Source: Comamonas sp. lk (GTDB lineage Bacteria; Pseudomonadota; Gammaproteobacteria; Burkholderiales; Burkholderiaceae_C). Taken from it: a DNA stretch of 48,933 nt. The stretch lies in contig CAMBFO010000007.1 in assembly GCA_945865675.1 (NCBI GenBank), positions 1 through 48,933 on the forward strand, in the 5' to 3' direction. Below the pieces are notes generated by a model. The model was not told the origin of the DNA, made no database searches, and was given only the letters and a program-made list of their open reading frames with translations. How positions within the stretch are numbered: position 1 is the first letter of the stretch; the number at the start of each line of letters is the position of its first letter. Shown here piece after piece: positions 9,369 through 21,385 of this stretch. The translations under genes and the position numbers were made by a program.

Positions 9369-10157
9369 ATGGCAAGCGGCGCACCGGCTGATAAGGCATT
9401 GCGCTGGCCCGCCGAAGCGGTCTGGGAGGCTGTGCAGCCACTGATGCCGGGCTTTAGCGTCGAGATCCTGCCCAGCTTGCCTTCCACCAATACCGCACTG
9501 ATGGAGCGCGCACGCACCGGCCGCGTCGATCCCATGGTCCTGGTGGCCGAGCAGCAAAGCGCAGGGCGTGGCCGCATGGGGCGGCAATGGCTCAGTGCGA
9601 CGCAGGGCACCGGTCCGCTGCCCCTGACGTTTTCTATCGGCCTGCCGCTGGCGCCTCGTGACTGGTCGGGCCTGTCCTTGGCGGTAGGCCTGGCCGTGGC
9701 ACAAAGCCTGCATGCCCGCATCCAGCTGAAATGGCCCAATGATTTGTGGCTGCACGAGCGCAAGCTCGGCGGCATTTTGATTGAAACGGCCAGTATGGGC
9801 GCGTTGCGCTACGCGGTGATCGGCATCGGTCTCAATATCGGACCGCGCGCTACCGAGGGCTTGCGCACCCCACCGGCCTGGCTGCAAGAGCTACTACCGG
9901 ATGCCGACGCGGCGCAGGCATTTGGCCTGATTGCGCCAGCGGTGATCAAAGCGGTCTTGGATTTTGCTGACCGGGGCCTGGGCCCCTTGCATAGCGCCTA
10001 CCGGGCGCGCGATGCGCTGCACGGGCGCGAGGTCCTGTGCAGCGATGGCTGCAACGGTATTGCGCGCGGCGTGGATGCGCAAGGCGCTTTGTTGGTGGAG
10101 ACGGCGCAGGGCCTGCAAAAAATCAGCAGCGCCGAAGTCAGCGTGCGCCCTGCCTGA
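9369..10157 (+). CDS. birA: biotin--[acetyl-CoA-carboxylase] ligase
   Basis: Biotin protein ligase of 262 residues that adenylates biotin and attaches it to the carrier lysine of acetyl-CoA carboxylase BCCP. It has LPSTNTALM, the ATP/biotin loop GRGRMGRQW (about 69-77), the KWPNDLW block (about 118) and KLGGILIE (about 128), followed by GIGLNIGP. The C-terminal SH3-like domain is also present. The N-terminal helix-turn-helix of E. coli BirA is absent, so this is a monofunctional ligase rather than a repressor. It begins 6 bp after the SET gene stop and is probably cotranscribed. Confidence 0.94.
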   Translation: MASGAPADKALRWPAEAVWEAVQPLMPGFSVEILPSLPSTNTALMERARTGRVDPMVLVAEQQSAGRGRMGRQWLSATQGTGPLPLTFSIGLPLAPRDWSGLSLAVGLAVAQSLHARIQLKWPNDLWLHERKLGGILIETASMGALRYAVIGIGLNIGPRATEGLRTPPAWLQELLPDADAAQAFGLIAPAVIKAVLDFADRGLGPLHSAYRARDALHGREVLCSDGCNGIARGVDAQGALLVETAQGLQKISSAEVSVRPA

Positions 10158-10182
10158 AGCAAGGGAAAGCACTTCACCAGAA

Positions 10183-10265
10183 CGTCATCACGAAGAGCGT
10201 AGCGACGCGGCGATCCATGCAGGCACAAGCCATGGATTGCCTCGGCCTGCGGCCTCGAGATGACG
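10183..10265. repeat. 83-bp intergenic dyad repeat (MITE/REP-like)
   Basis: Imperfect palindrome in the convergent birA/gap spacer. Ends are CGTCATC (10183-10189) and GATGACG (10259-10265). Inner arms GGCGATCCATG (10209-10219) and CATGGATTGCC (10231-10241) pair with one mismatch. The theme (CGTCAT... AGCGTAGCGACGCGGC... ATCCATG) is one I recognise from interspersed repeats in many bacteria. Placed between two gene ends, it probably folds and may act as a two-way terminator. Copy number cannot be judged here. Confidence 0.65.
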
Positions 10266-10277
10266 GGCGGTTTCCGT

Positions 10278-13386
<3,109 letters not shown>

Positions 13387-13468
13387 GAAACGACTCCGAA
13401 AGGGGCTGGGGGCATTGCGCCGGTCTGGCGCGTGGAAAAACATTTTAGCGGCGCATTGGTGGGCAGGA

Positions 13469-13509
13469 CTTGAATGCTTGGCGAAGCTTCAAGCTGCGGC
13501 TTTAGCCGC
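13469..13509. terminator. two adjacent hairpins after the receiver-only regulator gene
   Basis: A stem at 13469-13493 (CTTGAA...TTCAAG, one bulged base) and a GCGGC-TTTA-GCCGC stem-loop at 13496-13509 overlap the stop codon region of the leftward regulator gene. Neither has a clear U-tract, so they are weak terminator candidates that may shield tkt from readthrough. Confidence 0.35.
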
Positions 13510-13882
13510 GCCGCGCCCTCGCTAGCGCATAGACCTGGCGCACCGCCTGGGCCAGTGCGCCAGGCGCGACGGGTTTGGCCAGTTGCAGATCGGCTAATGC
13601 CGCTTGCGGATCCGACGGATCGCCTTTTACGCGGGCCGACAAAATCAAAACACCGATAGCTGGGAACGATTGCCGCACACGCTTTGCAATCGCATATCCG
13701 TTTTCATGGGGAAGGTTCAAATCCAGTATCAGCGTGTCGGCTGTACGCGCTTGTAAGAGCAGATCCAAGGCAGTGCCATCGCTCGCGGTCCGCACTGCAA
13801 AGCCCTCATCAAGCAAATACTCGGCAAGCGCTTCCCGGATGGCGGGGTTGTCTTCTACGATGATGATGTCGGCGAGTGGCAT
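13502..13882 (-). CDS. receiver-only response regulator
   Basis: A 126-residue protein consisting of a single receiver domain. It has the acidic pair E10-D11, phosphoacceptor Asp54 in LILDLNLP, Ser82 in LILSAR and Lys103 in LAKPV. There is no DNA-binding or enzymatic output domain before the stop, so it must act by protein contact or as a phosphate relay/sink. It starts 42 bp after the sensor kinase gene on the same strand, which is its likely phosphodonor. Some homologous arrangements carry an output domain; here the reading frame simply ends, with no downstream in-frame continuation that I can see. Confidence 0.88.
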   Translation of the reverse strand: MPLADIIIVEDNPAIREALAEYLLDEGFAVRTASDGTALDLLLQARTADTLILDLNLPHENGYAIAKRVRQSFPAIGVLILSARVKGDPSDPQAALADLQLAKPVAPGALAQAVRQVYALARARRG

Positions 13883-13924
13883 GGCACAAACTTGTGGTGT
13901 GGAGCCCTAGGCATAGCTAGCTTG

Positions 13925-15526
13925 TCAGTCACTTTTTGTCCCAACGTTAGCGACTGGCAGCGTGAACCAAAACACCACCTGTTGGGCTTCCAGACTGAGT
14001 TGGATTTTGGTGCCCAGCCGTGCGGCCAGTTGCTGCGATAACCATAGCCCCAGGCCAGTGCCAGAAATACTGCTTGTGGCCGGTGAGCGGTAGTAGCGTT
14101 CAAAAACCTTGGCCGGATCCGGATGGCCGGCGGGCCCTATGGCATTGCGGATGGCGAATTGGACCATGGGCGCGCCTTGCCCGTTTGCAAATAGGCTAAC
14201 TTGCAAAACGACGGGGCTGCCCTGCGCTGAATACTTGAGCGCGTTGCTCAGCAGATTATTGAGAATGATCTGAAAATAGCTTGCGTCGCTGTGCAAGTGC
14301 AGATCGTCTATCGGCTCTTCCAAGCGCAATTGCAGCAATTCGGGTTGCGCACTGAAATGCCCCCATGCCTGGCCCATGACCACGTCCAGGGTATCTGCCA
14401 GTAAAAAATGGCTGAGCGACACCGCCATCACACCGCCCTCGTAGCGATCCGCCTGGCTGCAGTTATCCAGAATGTGCACCATGCTATTGATCGCCGTATG
14501 CATGCGCACATCCCAGGCTTGCTTGCGCTCGGGAGCGATGTCCTTTTTCAGCAATGCGCTGGTGCCCAATTGGACAACTGTCAAGGGCGTTTTGATTTCA
14601 TGCACCAGCATCGAAATGAAAAGCTGTTGTAAAAAAAGGGTGTTGCTTTGTTCTTGCAGTTTTTGCAGGTGGGCTTGGCGCCGGCGGTCTTTCGCCGATT
14701 GCGCTCTTTGCTGGCGCCAAAGCAGTGTCAACACCAAGCCCAAGGAAACCAGGGCCAGGTTGATGGCGCGCAAGGGCTCAGCCCAGGACCAGGTTAGGGA
14801 GGGCGCAAGCAAATGGCCCCAAAGGCCCAGGTTGCTAGCCACCATAAGTAAAAACACGGCGACCAGCAGCTGGTTTAAAAGGCCTTTGCGCCACGCGGGC
14901 TGTTGCAGCCATTGCCTTGCGCAATCCCAGCAAAAGCCGTAAAGCGCCACCGATAGCAAACCCACTGCAGCGAGATTGAATACGCCTTGTTGGGTGCTGT
15001 AGGCCAGGGCTGTCATCAACAAGCTGGACCCTAAGAGTGCCGAAAAGCCGCGCGCGTACAGTAGCTTGAATCTCGGGGAGGCGAGCACCGTAGCGCTGGC
15101 ATACAGGCCGGCACAGTCCAAGACTACCGTCATGGCTGCATTGCGCTTGACAAAGGCGTGCAAATCATCGCCCAGCAGGCCGATCAAGGCGCCGCCCAGT
15201 TGTAAGTGGTAAAGCCCCAAAAGCAAGCCTAGCAAGCCCATCAGGCCAAAAACTTTTTTTCGGCTTTGCCAGTACAGCAAGGCACTGACCACCAGCAGTA
15301 GCACAGAAAACGTCAGTTGCATCACGTGTAGCGCGCCGTCTGTCACAACTGGGTACTGCAGGCCGACCGAGAGATCATCGACATGAACCTGGCGCAGCCC
15401 AAGGTAGAGTTCTTCCCTTTCTTGGCTATGGACGTGCAGGCGCTCTGTTGCGCTGGCAGTCTGCGCGACTGCGAATTGGCACACCACCAAAGCGGCAGGC
15501 AGGAGGCGGGTCCAAAGTTTCATCAT
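13925..15526 (-). CDS. seven-TM-type membrane sensor histidine kinase
   Basis: Hybrid-free histidine kinase of about 534 residues. A signal peptide (1-26, ending TASA) precedes a short extracytoplasmic segment (about 27-65). Seven hydrophobic helices follow (about 66-86, 92-111, 130-149, 157-176, 182-201, 215-237, 251-270), like the 7TMR-DISM class. The DHp domain has His309 in LVHEIKTPLTV. The ATPase domain has NNLLSNALKYS and GTGLGLWLS, but the usual DxGxG G1 box reads IRNAIGPAG, lacking the Asp. The ATG at 15526 gives the signal peptide; the frame stays open to 16009, but that part overlaps the divergent oxidoreductase gene. Its partner is the receiver protein downstream. Confidence 0.87.
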   Translation of the reverse strand: MMKLWTRLLPAALVVCQFAVAQTASATERLHVHSQEREELYLGLRQVHVDDLSVGLQYPVVTDGALHVMQLTFSVLLLVVSALLYWQSRKKVFGLMGLLGLLLGLYHLQLGGALIGLLGDDLHAFVKRNAAMTVVLDCAGLYASATVLASPRFKLLYARGFSALLGSSLLMTALAYSTQQGVFNLAAVGLLSVALYGFCWDCARQWLQQPAWRKGLLNQLLVAVFLLMVASNLGLWGHLLAPSLTWSWAEPLRAINLALVSLGLVLTLLWRQQRAQSAKDRRRQAHLQKLQEQSNTLFLQQLFISMLVHEIKTPLTVVQLGTSALLKKDIAPERKQAWDVRMHTAINSMVHILDNCSQADRYEGGVMAVSLSHFLLADTLDVVMGQAWGHFSAQPELLQLRLEEPIDDLHLHSDASYFQIILNNLLSNALKYSAQGSPVVLQVSLFANGQGAPMVQFAIRNAIGPAGHPDPAKVFERYYRSPATSSISGTGLGLWLSQQLAARLGTKIQLSLEAQQVVFWFTLPVANVGTKSD

Positions 15527-15725
15527 GGTGAACGCGATTTTTGGCAATTTCTGAGGTGCTGCAAGCGCTCCGAGCGCGTCCCGGCGTTCCAGGTGCCAAC
15601 TGTAGCGCCAATCGCCTTGCGCGATGGCGGCGGCAATCGCAGGTAAAGCCCAGGCAAGCCCGGGCCGGCCGCCTTGTATGGCAAACCATTGCAAAATGCG
15701 CCAGATACCACTTTCGACCCATTGC
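15527..15725. promoter_or_regulatory. divergent spacer between kinase and oxidoreductase genes
   Basis: This 199-bp stretch separates two divergent starts and must carry at least one promoter. I see no convincing -35/-10 pair or palindrome. The kinase frame is open across it; an alternative kinase start at 15727 (beginning MQWVESG) would overlap the oxidoreductase start by two bases. Confidence 0.25.
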
Positions 15726-16847
15726 ATGAGTACCTTGTTCTCCCCCTCCACGCGGCGCGGCCCCGATGCCACACTGGTTTTGCCCAACCGCATCGTGGTC
15801 GCGCCCATGTGCCAGTACGCCGCCACCGAGGGCCAGGCAAATGACTGGCATTTGATGCATTGGGGCAATTTGCTCAACAGCGGCGCGGCCATGTTCACCA
15901 TCGAGGCCACTGCCGTCGTGGCTGAAGGCCGCATTACCCCGGCTTGCCTGGGTTTGTGGGACGGGGCCACCGAAGCGGCTTTGCGTACGCACTTGCAACG
16001 CGCGCGCAAGCTCGCGCCCGAAGTGGCGGTGTGTATTCAGCTGGCGCATGCCGGGCGCAAGGCTTCCAGCGCGGTGCCCTGGGCCGGTGGGCAGTTACTT
16101 ACGAGCGCACAGGGCGGCTGGCCCACACTTGGCCCTTCTGCGCTGTCCCAATTGCCCCAAGAGCCGCCGCCTCAAGAAATGGACCGTGCTGCCATGGACT
16201 GGGTGCGTGATGCTTTTGTCCTGGCCGCCCAGCGTGCGCAGGCCATGGGTGTCGATGCAATTGAAATCCACAGCGCGCATGGTTATTTGCTGCACGAGTT
16301 TTTGTCCCCTATCGCCAACCAGCGCAGCGACGCTTATGGCGGCAGCCTGGACAACCGTATGCGCTTTCCGCTGGAAGTATTCGCAGCGGTGCGCAAGGCC
16401 TATGGCGGTGTGCTGGGTTTGCGCTTATCGGCCTCCGATTGGGTGGAGGGCGGCTGGGACTGCGCCCAAAGTACCGAGTTTGCTAGGCAGCTGCAGGCCT
16501 TGGGCTGCAGCTTTATCCACGTCTCCAGCGGTGGCGTGTCACCGCAGCAAAAAATTGCGCTAGGGCCCAATTACCAGGTTGGATTTGCCTCGGACATCCG
16601 CAAAGCCGTGGGCCTGCCCACGGTGGCGGTTGGCCTCATCACCGAAGCGCAACAGGCCGAGGCCATATTGCAAGCGGGGGACGCCGATTTGATTGCGCTG
16701 GCGCGTGCCTTTTTGTACCAGCCGCGCTGGGGCTGGCAGGCCGCTGCCGCGCTCGAAGGCCAAGTCGCCGCGCACCCGGCGTATTGGTGCTGCCTGCCGC
16801 GGCAGGCGCAAGCGGTGTTTGGCAAGGTCAGTGTTGGCGGGCGCTAA
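15726..16847 (+). CDS. Old Yellow Enzyme family NADH:flavin oxidoreductase (YqjM-like)
   Basis: FMN-dependent ene-reductase of 373 residues, reducing activated C=C bonds with NAD(P)H. The barrel starts LPNRIVVAPMCQY, with Cys29 and Tyr31 in the positions that mark the YqjM/thermophilic-like OYE class. The substrate-binding His pair is His182/His185 in IEIHSAHGYLLHEFLSP, followed by the family signature YGGSLDNRMRFPLEV. The C-terminal phosphate-binding block (ALARAFLYQPRW) is present. The ATG at 15726 gives the standard N-terminus; the open frame extends 34 codons upstream without similarity. It is followed at once by a nucleotidyltransferase gene on the same strand. Confidence 0.93.
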   Translation: MSTLFSPSTRRGPDATLVLPNRIVVAPMCQYAATEGQANDWHLMHWGNLLNSGAAMFTIEATAVVAEGRITPACLGLWDGATEAALRTHLQRARKLAPEVAVCIQLAHAGRKASSAVPWAGGQLLTSAQGGWPTLGPSALSQLPQEPPPQEMDRAAMDWVRDAFVLAAQRAQAMGVDAIEIHSAHGYLLHEFLSPIANQRSDAYGGSLDNRMRFPLEVFAAVRKAYGGVLGLRLSASDWVEGGWDCAQSTEFARQLQALGCSFIHVSSGGVSPQQKIALGPNYQVGFASDIRKAVGLPTVAVGLITEAQQAEAILQAGDADLIALARAFLYQPRWGWQAAAALEGQVAAHPAYWCCLPRQAQAVFGKVSVGGR

Positions 16848-16857
16848 GTCTTTGCCC

Positions 16858-17673
16858 GTGGCGCCGCGGGTACACGCCATGCTGCTGGCGGCCGGGCGCG
16901 GCGAGCGCATGCGCCCACTCACGGATAACTGCCCTAAACCCTTGCTGGAGGTGCAGGGCAAAGCGTTAGCGCTTTGGCATCTGGACGCGCTGGCCCGTGC
17001 CGGCGTGGCGCGCACCGTGATCAACACCGCCTGGCTGGGCGGGCAGTTTGCGCCGCGATTAGGTGCGCAGCACGAACCTCAGGGTGCCGCACCGCAAACG
17101 CCCATGCCATTGTTGTATTCCCATGAAGGGCAGGATTTTGGTCAGGCATTGGAAACTGCAGGCGGCATTGCGCGTGCACTGCCCCTGCTGTGCGAGGGCC
17201 TGGGCACCGACCCGATTTTTTGGGTACTGGCCGGCGATGTGTATGCGCCGGAGTTTGCCTTTGACGCCCAAGCCGTGGCCCGCTTTGCCGTCAGCGACAA
17301 GCTGGCCCATATTTGGCTAGTGCCCAATCCGCCGCACAACCCCCAAGGCGACTTTGGCTTGGGACTGGTCGATGCCAGTGATGCGCAGGCACCCGCATTG
17401 GCGCTCAATGTGCCCGCCGATAGCCTTGAGCCGCGCTATACCTACAGCACCATCGGCCTGTACCGTAGCACTTTGTTTGCGCCTCCTTGGTGCAACATTG
17501 CGCCGGGCAATCCGCAGGGCGTCAAAGCGCCGCTTGCGCCCCTGTTGCGCGCTGCGATGGACCAGGGCCTAGTGAGCGCCAGCCTCAATACCGGCCTTTG
17601 GACGGATGTGGGCACGCCAGAGCGCCTGCAAGCGCTCAACCATTCATCCACCTTGACACCTTCCCATCTATGA
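16858..17673 (+). CDS. sugar-1-phosphate nucleotidyltransferase (MurU/RmlA-like)
   Basis: Nucleotidyltransferase of about 271 residues that couples a sugar 1-phosphate with an NTP. The pyrophosphorylase signature LLAAGRGERMRPLTDNCPKPLLEV stands at the N-terminus, with the metal-binding Asp in VLAGDVYAPEF and the C-terminal DVGTPERLQAL. The pattern is closest to MurU (N-acetylmuramate-1-phosphate uridylyltransferase, peptidoglycan recycling). However, the kinase partner AmgK is not adjacent and the protein is longer than P. putida MurU, so the sugar is uncertain. Start choice is open: GTG at 16858, TTG at 16852 or ATG at 16879 all precede the signature. Its stop overlaps the next start as ATGA. 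Confidence 0.82.
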   Translation: MAPRVHAMLLAAGRGERMRPLTDNCPKPLLEVQGKALALWHLDALARAGVARTVINTAWLGGQFAPRLGAQHEPQGAAPQTPMPLLYSHEGQDFGQALETAGGIARALPLLCEGLGTDPIFWVLAGDVYAPEFAFDAQAVARFAVSDKLAHIWLVPNPPHNPQGDFGLGLVDASDAQAPALALNVPADSLEPRYTYSTIGLYRSTLFAPPWCNIAPGNPQGVKAPLAPLLRAAMDQGLVSASLNTGLWTDVGTPERLQALNHSSTLTPSHL

Positions 17674-19055
17674 ACACCATGCTGTACCACAACCGGCGCG
17701 CCCAGGTGGCCGCCCAGATCGGCCCGCGCGGCCTGGCCATCGTGCCGACTGCGCCGGAGCAACCACGCAACCGCGACGCCGATTTCCCCTACCGCTTTGA
17801 CAGCTACTTTCACTATCTGTGCGGCTTTGCAGAGCCAGGGGCCTGGCTGGTGATTACCGGCACAGGCAAAAGCATTTTGTTTTGCCAGCCCAAAGACTTG
17901 GAGCGTGAAACTTGGGACGGATACCGCCTGGGGCCGCAAGCCGCACCGGCTTTGCTCGGGGTGGACGAGGCCTATGCCCTGTCTGAATTGGAGGCCCGTC
18001 TGCCCGGTTTACTGGACGGCTGCGACAACGCCTGGTACCCGTTTGCCACGCACAGCGGCTTAGAGGCGCGTGTGCAAACCGCTTTGCAAAATCTGCGTGA
18101 GAGGGTGCGTTACGGCACGCTGTGCCCCGGCGGGCAGCAGGATTTGTGCAGCGTGCTGGATGAAATGCGCCTGATCAAGGACGCGCATGAGCAAGACACC
18201 ATGCGCCGGGCCGGCCATATCAGTGCTGGGGCGCATATACGCGCCATGCAAACCAGCGCCCGCATGTTGCGCGCCGGGCAGGAGGTGCGCGAATACCATC
18301 TGGAGGCCGAGTTATTGCACGAGTTCCGCCGCCACGGCGCACAGTCGCCGGCCTATACCTCTATCGTGGCGGCCGGAGCCAATGCCTGCGTATTGCACTA
18401 CCGGGCTGATACCGCGCTGGTGAGGGCCGGCGAACTGGTCTTGATCGATGCGGGTTGCGAGCTCGATGGTTATGCCTCGGACATCACCCGCACTTTTCCG
18501 GCCAACGGCAGCTTTACCGGACCGCAGCGCGCGCTCTACGAACTGGTGCTGGCTTCGCAAGTCGCGGCGATTGCTGCAACCCATGCGGGCGCGCGCTTTA
18601 CCGATCCGCACGAGGCCAGCGTGGCGGTACTGGCCCAGGGTATGCTCGATGTGGGCTTACTCGATAAAGACAAAGTGGGAACCGCGCAGGACGTGATTGA
18701 AACGCGCGCCTATTTCCAGTTTTACATGCACCGCACCGGCCACTGGCTGGGGCGCGATGTGCACGACTGCGGCGCGTATACCGAGCCTTCGGAATTGGGC
18801 CACTGCAGTATCCGCAAAGACGCGCTCACCGGCCAAGCCATTGTGGACCGGCCTGCGCGCATCTTGCGCCCGGGCATGGTGTTGACGATTGAGCCGGGCA
18901 TCTATGTGCGACCGGCGCCTGGCGTGCCAGAGCAGTTCCACCACATCGGCATCCGCATTGAGGACGACGCCATCGTGAACGAACATGGTTGCGAGTTGAT
19001 CAGCCGTGGCGTGCCCGTCGAGGCCGATGCCATCGAAGCTTTGATGCGCGCCTAA
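17670..19055 (+). CDS. pepP: Xaa-Pro aminopeptidase (aminopeptidase P)
   Basis: Dimanganese M24 peptidase of 461 residues that releases an N-terminal residue preceding proline. The N-terminal AMP_N domain has RNRDADFPYRFDSYFHYLCGF. The pita-bread domain supplies the metal ligands: Asp in LIDAGCELDGYASDITRTFP, His in HRTGHWLGRDVHDCG, Glu in LTIEPGIYV, and the final Glu in GIRIEDD. Length and motifs match E. coli PepP (441). The ATG at 17670 overlaps the preceding stop as ATGA, indicating translational coupling; no upstream start in the frame has family similarity. Confidence 0.95.
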   Translation: MNTMLYHNRRAQVAAQIGPRGLAIVPTAPEQPRNRDADFPYRFDSYFHYLCGFAEPGAWLVITGTGKSILFCQPKDLERETWDGYRLGPQAAPALLGVDEAYALSELEARLPGLLDGCDNAWYPFATHSGLEARVQTALQNLRERVRYGTLCPGGQQDLCSVLDEMRLIKDAHEQDTMRRAGHISAGAHIRAMQTSARMLRAGQEVREYHLEAELLHEFRRHGAQSPAYTSIVAAGANACVLHYRADTALVRAGELVLIDAGCELDGYASDITRTFPANGSFTGPQRALYELVLASQVAAIAATHAGARFTDPHEASVAVLAQGMLDVGLLDKDKVGTAQDVIETRAYFQFYMHRTGHWLGRDVHDCGAYTEPSELGHCSIRKDALTGQAIVDRPARILRPGMVLTIEPGIYVRPAPGVPEQFHHIGIRIEDDAIVNEHGCELISRGVPVEADAIEALMRA

Positions 19056-19058
19056 ACC

Positions 19059-21383
19059 ATGGTCCGCAGGCACTACCGTTTTTTTTATGGCTTGCTGGTC
19101 TTGCTGGCAGCGCACTTGGGCGCGCAGGAGCTGCCGCAAAATCCGGCTCCGGCTCCGGCTCCGACAACGCCCGCCGCAGCCGCGCAAGACTCCGGGCAAT
19201 TGCAAAGCAGCCCGGCGCCGGTGCGCACCCCAGGGAAAGCACCGCAGCCGCAAAACGTGCTCAAGCCAGTTGAAATTCGCGCCAACTTGGAAAGCGATAC
19301 GCGGCGCTTATCCACCGCCGCAAAAATCATCATTGGCCGCGAAGAGATAGAGCGTTATGGCGACAGCTCCATGGGCGAGTTGCTCAAGCGCTTACCCGGC
19401 ATTGTCAGCAGCGGCAGGCCTGGGCGCGGCGGGCCGCCGGCCATGCGGGGCCTGGGCAGCGGCTACACGCAAATCATGATCGATGGCGAGCGCGCGCCGC
19501 GCGGTTTTTCCCTGGAGGATATCTCGCCCGAGCAGGTGGAGCGCATCGAAATCATGCGCGCGCCTACCGCCGAGACCGGTGCGCGTGCGATTGCCGGCAC
19601 CATCAACATCATCACGCGGGGCGGCTATGTCAAATACCTCAACAACCTGAGTGTGGGCGCCAGTTTGGAGAACGGTAAAGCGGCGCCCGGCGCCTCCTGG
19701 TCGCGCAGCGATACCGTAGATGGCATGTCCTACAGCCTGACTTTGTCTGCCGCGCGCATGGAGCGCGCTAACGACGAAAGCAAAACTACGGTGACCGAAA
19801 GCCTGGCTCGGCCGCAGGTACTCACGGTTTTGCAAACCATGCAGGAAGTGACGCGCGCGCAAAGCCAGCGCGACATGCTGCATGCCAACGGGCGATGGCA
19901 ATGGGGCGGCACGGGCAGCGACAGCCTGGTGCTTACGCCTATGTTGACCATGAGCCACAACCAGGGCCAGTCCAGCAGCACACTCACCCAAAGCGGCGGG
20001 GTTTTGCCCTATGCATTGAGCGATACGGCCAGCGACAACCGCTTTTCCATGCTGCGACTGGGCACGAGTTGGAGCAGGCGCATGGACGGTGGCGCGCGTC
20101 TTTTGCTCAATAACAACCTGGGCCGCAGCACCTGGAACAATAGTGCGAACACTTTGCAAAGCGGGGGCGCCAATGGCTCGCTGCCCTTGTCGCAGGATTC
20201 GGTGCAAACCGATACCACCTGGAACAGCAGCGCCAAATACTCTTTGCTGATTGCTGAAAAACACAACCTGGTCAGCGGCCTGGAGCTGGAGATGAACCAG
20301 CGCGAACAAAGCGCCAGCAGCTTGCGTGACGGCCAAAATCCGCTTGGCGATTTTGACGGTGATCTGTCCGCAAGCAGTCGACGTCTGGCCTTGTACACGC
20401 AGGATGAATGGGATATCAATCCGCACTGGGCCGCCCATGCGGGACTGCGCTGGGAAAGCATTAATACCAGCGGTTCTGCTGGTCAGGGCCAAGCCACGGT
20501 CAGTAACCAGAGTGCGGTGCTTACGCCCTTGCTGCATGCTGTGTGGCGGCCCGACCTGGCCTCCAAAGACCAAATCCGCATCAGCCTGACGCGCAGTTAC
20601 CGCTCGCCCGATCTGGGGCGCCTGATTGCACGCCCCACCATCAACCGCATTTTTCCCGACCGCGGCGCCAACAGCGCCCTGCACCCCGACAGTGCAGGCA
20701 ACCCGGATCTGCAAGCCGAACTGGCCATGGGCATAGACACCGCCTACGAACACTATTTACCCGGCGGTGGTTTGCTCAGTGCCAATGTGTTTGTGCGCCA
20801 GATTGACAACTTGATGCGCTCGCAAACAGCGCTGGAAAATGTGCCCTGGGCGGATGTGCCGCGCTGGGTTTCGCGTACGCAAAACGTGGGCAGTGCGATC
20901 ACCAGCGGTTTGGAATTGGAAGCTAAATTTCGCCTGCGTGAAATCTACATTGAAGCACCTGCAGTGGACCTGCGCGCCAATATGAGCCTGTTGCAGTCGC
21001 GCCTGACTTCTTTAAGCGGCCCCAACAACCGGCTGGAGCAGCAACCGGATGGCACGCTGAACCTGGGGGCAGACTACCGGCTAAGCGGCCTGCCATTGCG
21101 TCTGAGCGGCAATGTCAACTGGACGCCCGGCTATACCACTCGCCTGGCTGATGACCGTGAGATTTGGCAGAGCGACAAATGGGTGCTCGATGCCTCCGCC
21201 CTGTGGGTGTTGAGCCCGAGTGCCCAATTGCGCCTGTCTGCCAGCAACCTGCTGGCGCGTGATTACCTGAGTGGCGGCAGCCTGCGTTCAACGCAAACCA
21301 ATGGCCTGCCAAGCCTTGACACCTCGCAAAACTCAGCGCCCAGCTACCTGAATCTGCAAGCCAGGCTGGAACTCAAGCTCTAA
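19059..21383 (+). CDS. TonB-dependent outer-membrane receptor
   Basis: Outer-membrane gated porin of 774 residues for energy-dependent uptake, probably of a metal chelate. A signal peptide (about 1-23) is followed by a Pro/Ala-rich linker (PAPAPAPTTPAAAA). The plug domain comes next (about 68-190: RANLESDTRRLSTAAKIIIG, LLKRLPGIV, MIDGERAPRG, VERIEIMRAPTAE, AGTINIITRGG). A 22-strand-type barrel ends with the terminal aromatic-poor LQARLELKL. RSYRSPDLGRL marks the late-barrel TonB box II region. It starts 3 bp after pepP, so it may be cotranscribed, an odd functional mix. Ligand is unknown; no ExbBD/TonB genes are adjacent. Confidence 0.9.
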   Translation: MVRRHYRFFYGLLVLLAAHLGAQELPQNPAPAPAPTTPAAAAQDSGQLQSSPAPVRTPGKAPQPQNVLKPVEIRANLESDTRRLSTAAKIIIGREEIERYGDSSMGELLKRLPGIVSSGRPGRGGPPAMRGLGSGYTQIMIDGERAPRGFSLEDISPEQVERIEIMRAPTAETGARAIAGTINIITRGGYVKYLNNLSVGASLENGKAAPGASWSRSDTVDGMSYSLTLSAARMERANDESKTTVTESLARPQVLTVLQTMQEVTRAQSQRDMLHANGRWQWGGTGSDSLVLTPMLTMSHNQGQSSSTLTQSGGVLPYALSDTASDNRFSMLRLGTSWSRRMDGGARLLLNNNLGRSTWNNSANTLQSGGANGSLPLSQDSVQTDTTWNSSAKYSLLIAEKHNLVSGLELEMNQREQSASSLRDGQNPLGDFDGDLSASSRRLALYTQDEWDINPHWAAHAGLRWESINTSGSAGQGQATVSNQSAVLTPLLHAVWRPDLASKDQIRISLTRSYRSPDLGRLIARPTINRIFPDRGANSALHPDSAGNPDLQAELAMGIDTAYEHYLPGGGLLSANVFVRQIDNLMRSQTALENVPWADVPRWVSRTQNVGSAITSGLELEAKFRLREIYIEAPAVDLRANMSLLQSRLTSLSGPNNRLEQQPDGTLNLGADYRLSGLPLRLSGNVNWTPGYTTRLADDREIWQSDKWVLDASALWVLSPSAQLRLSASNLLARDYLSGGSLRSTQTNGLPSLDTSQNSAPSYLNLQARLELKL

Positions 21384-21385
21384 AC

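Noticed and set aside
8781-9887. 368-residue minus-strand frame over the SET and birA genes
   Set aside because: Opposes two conserved genes and lacks recognisable domains.
15527-16009. N-terminal extension of the 7TM kinase frame
   Set aside because: It overlaps the divergent oxidoreductase gene, and the later ATG gives a clear signal peptide.
19392-20753. 453-residue open frame on the minus strand inside the TonB receptor gene
   Set aside because: Antisense shadow of a well-supported gene in GC-rich DNA; no family motif or start signal.
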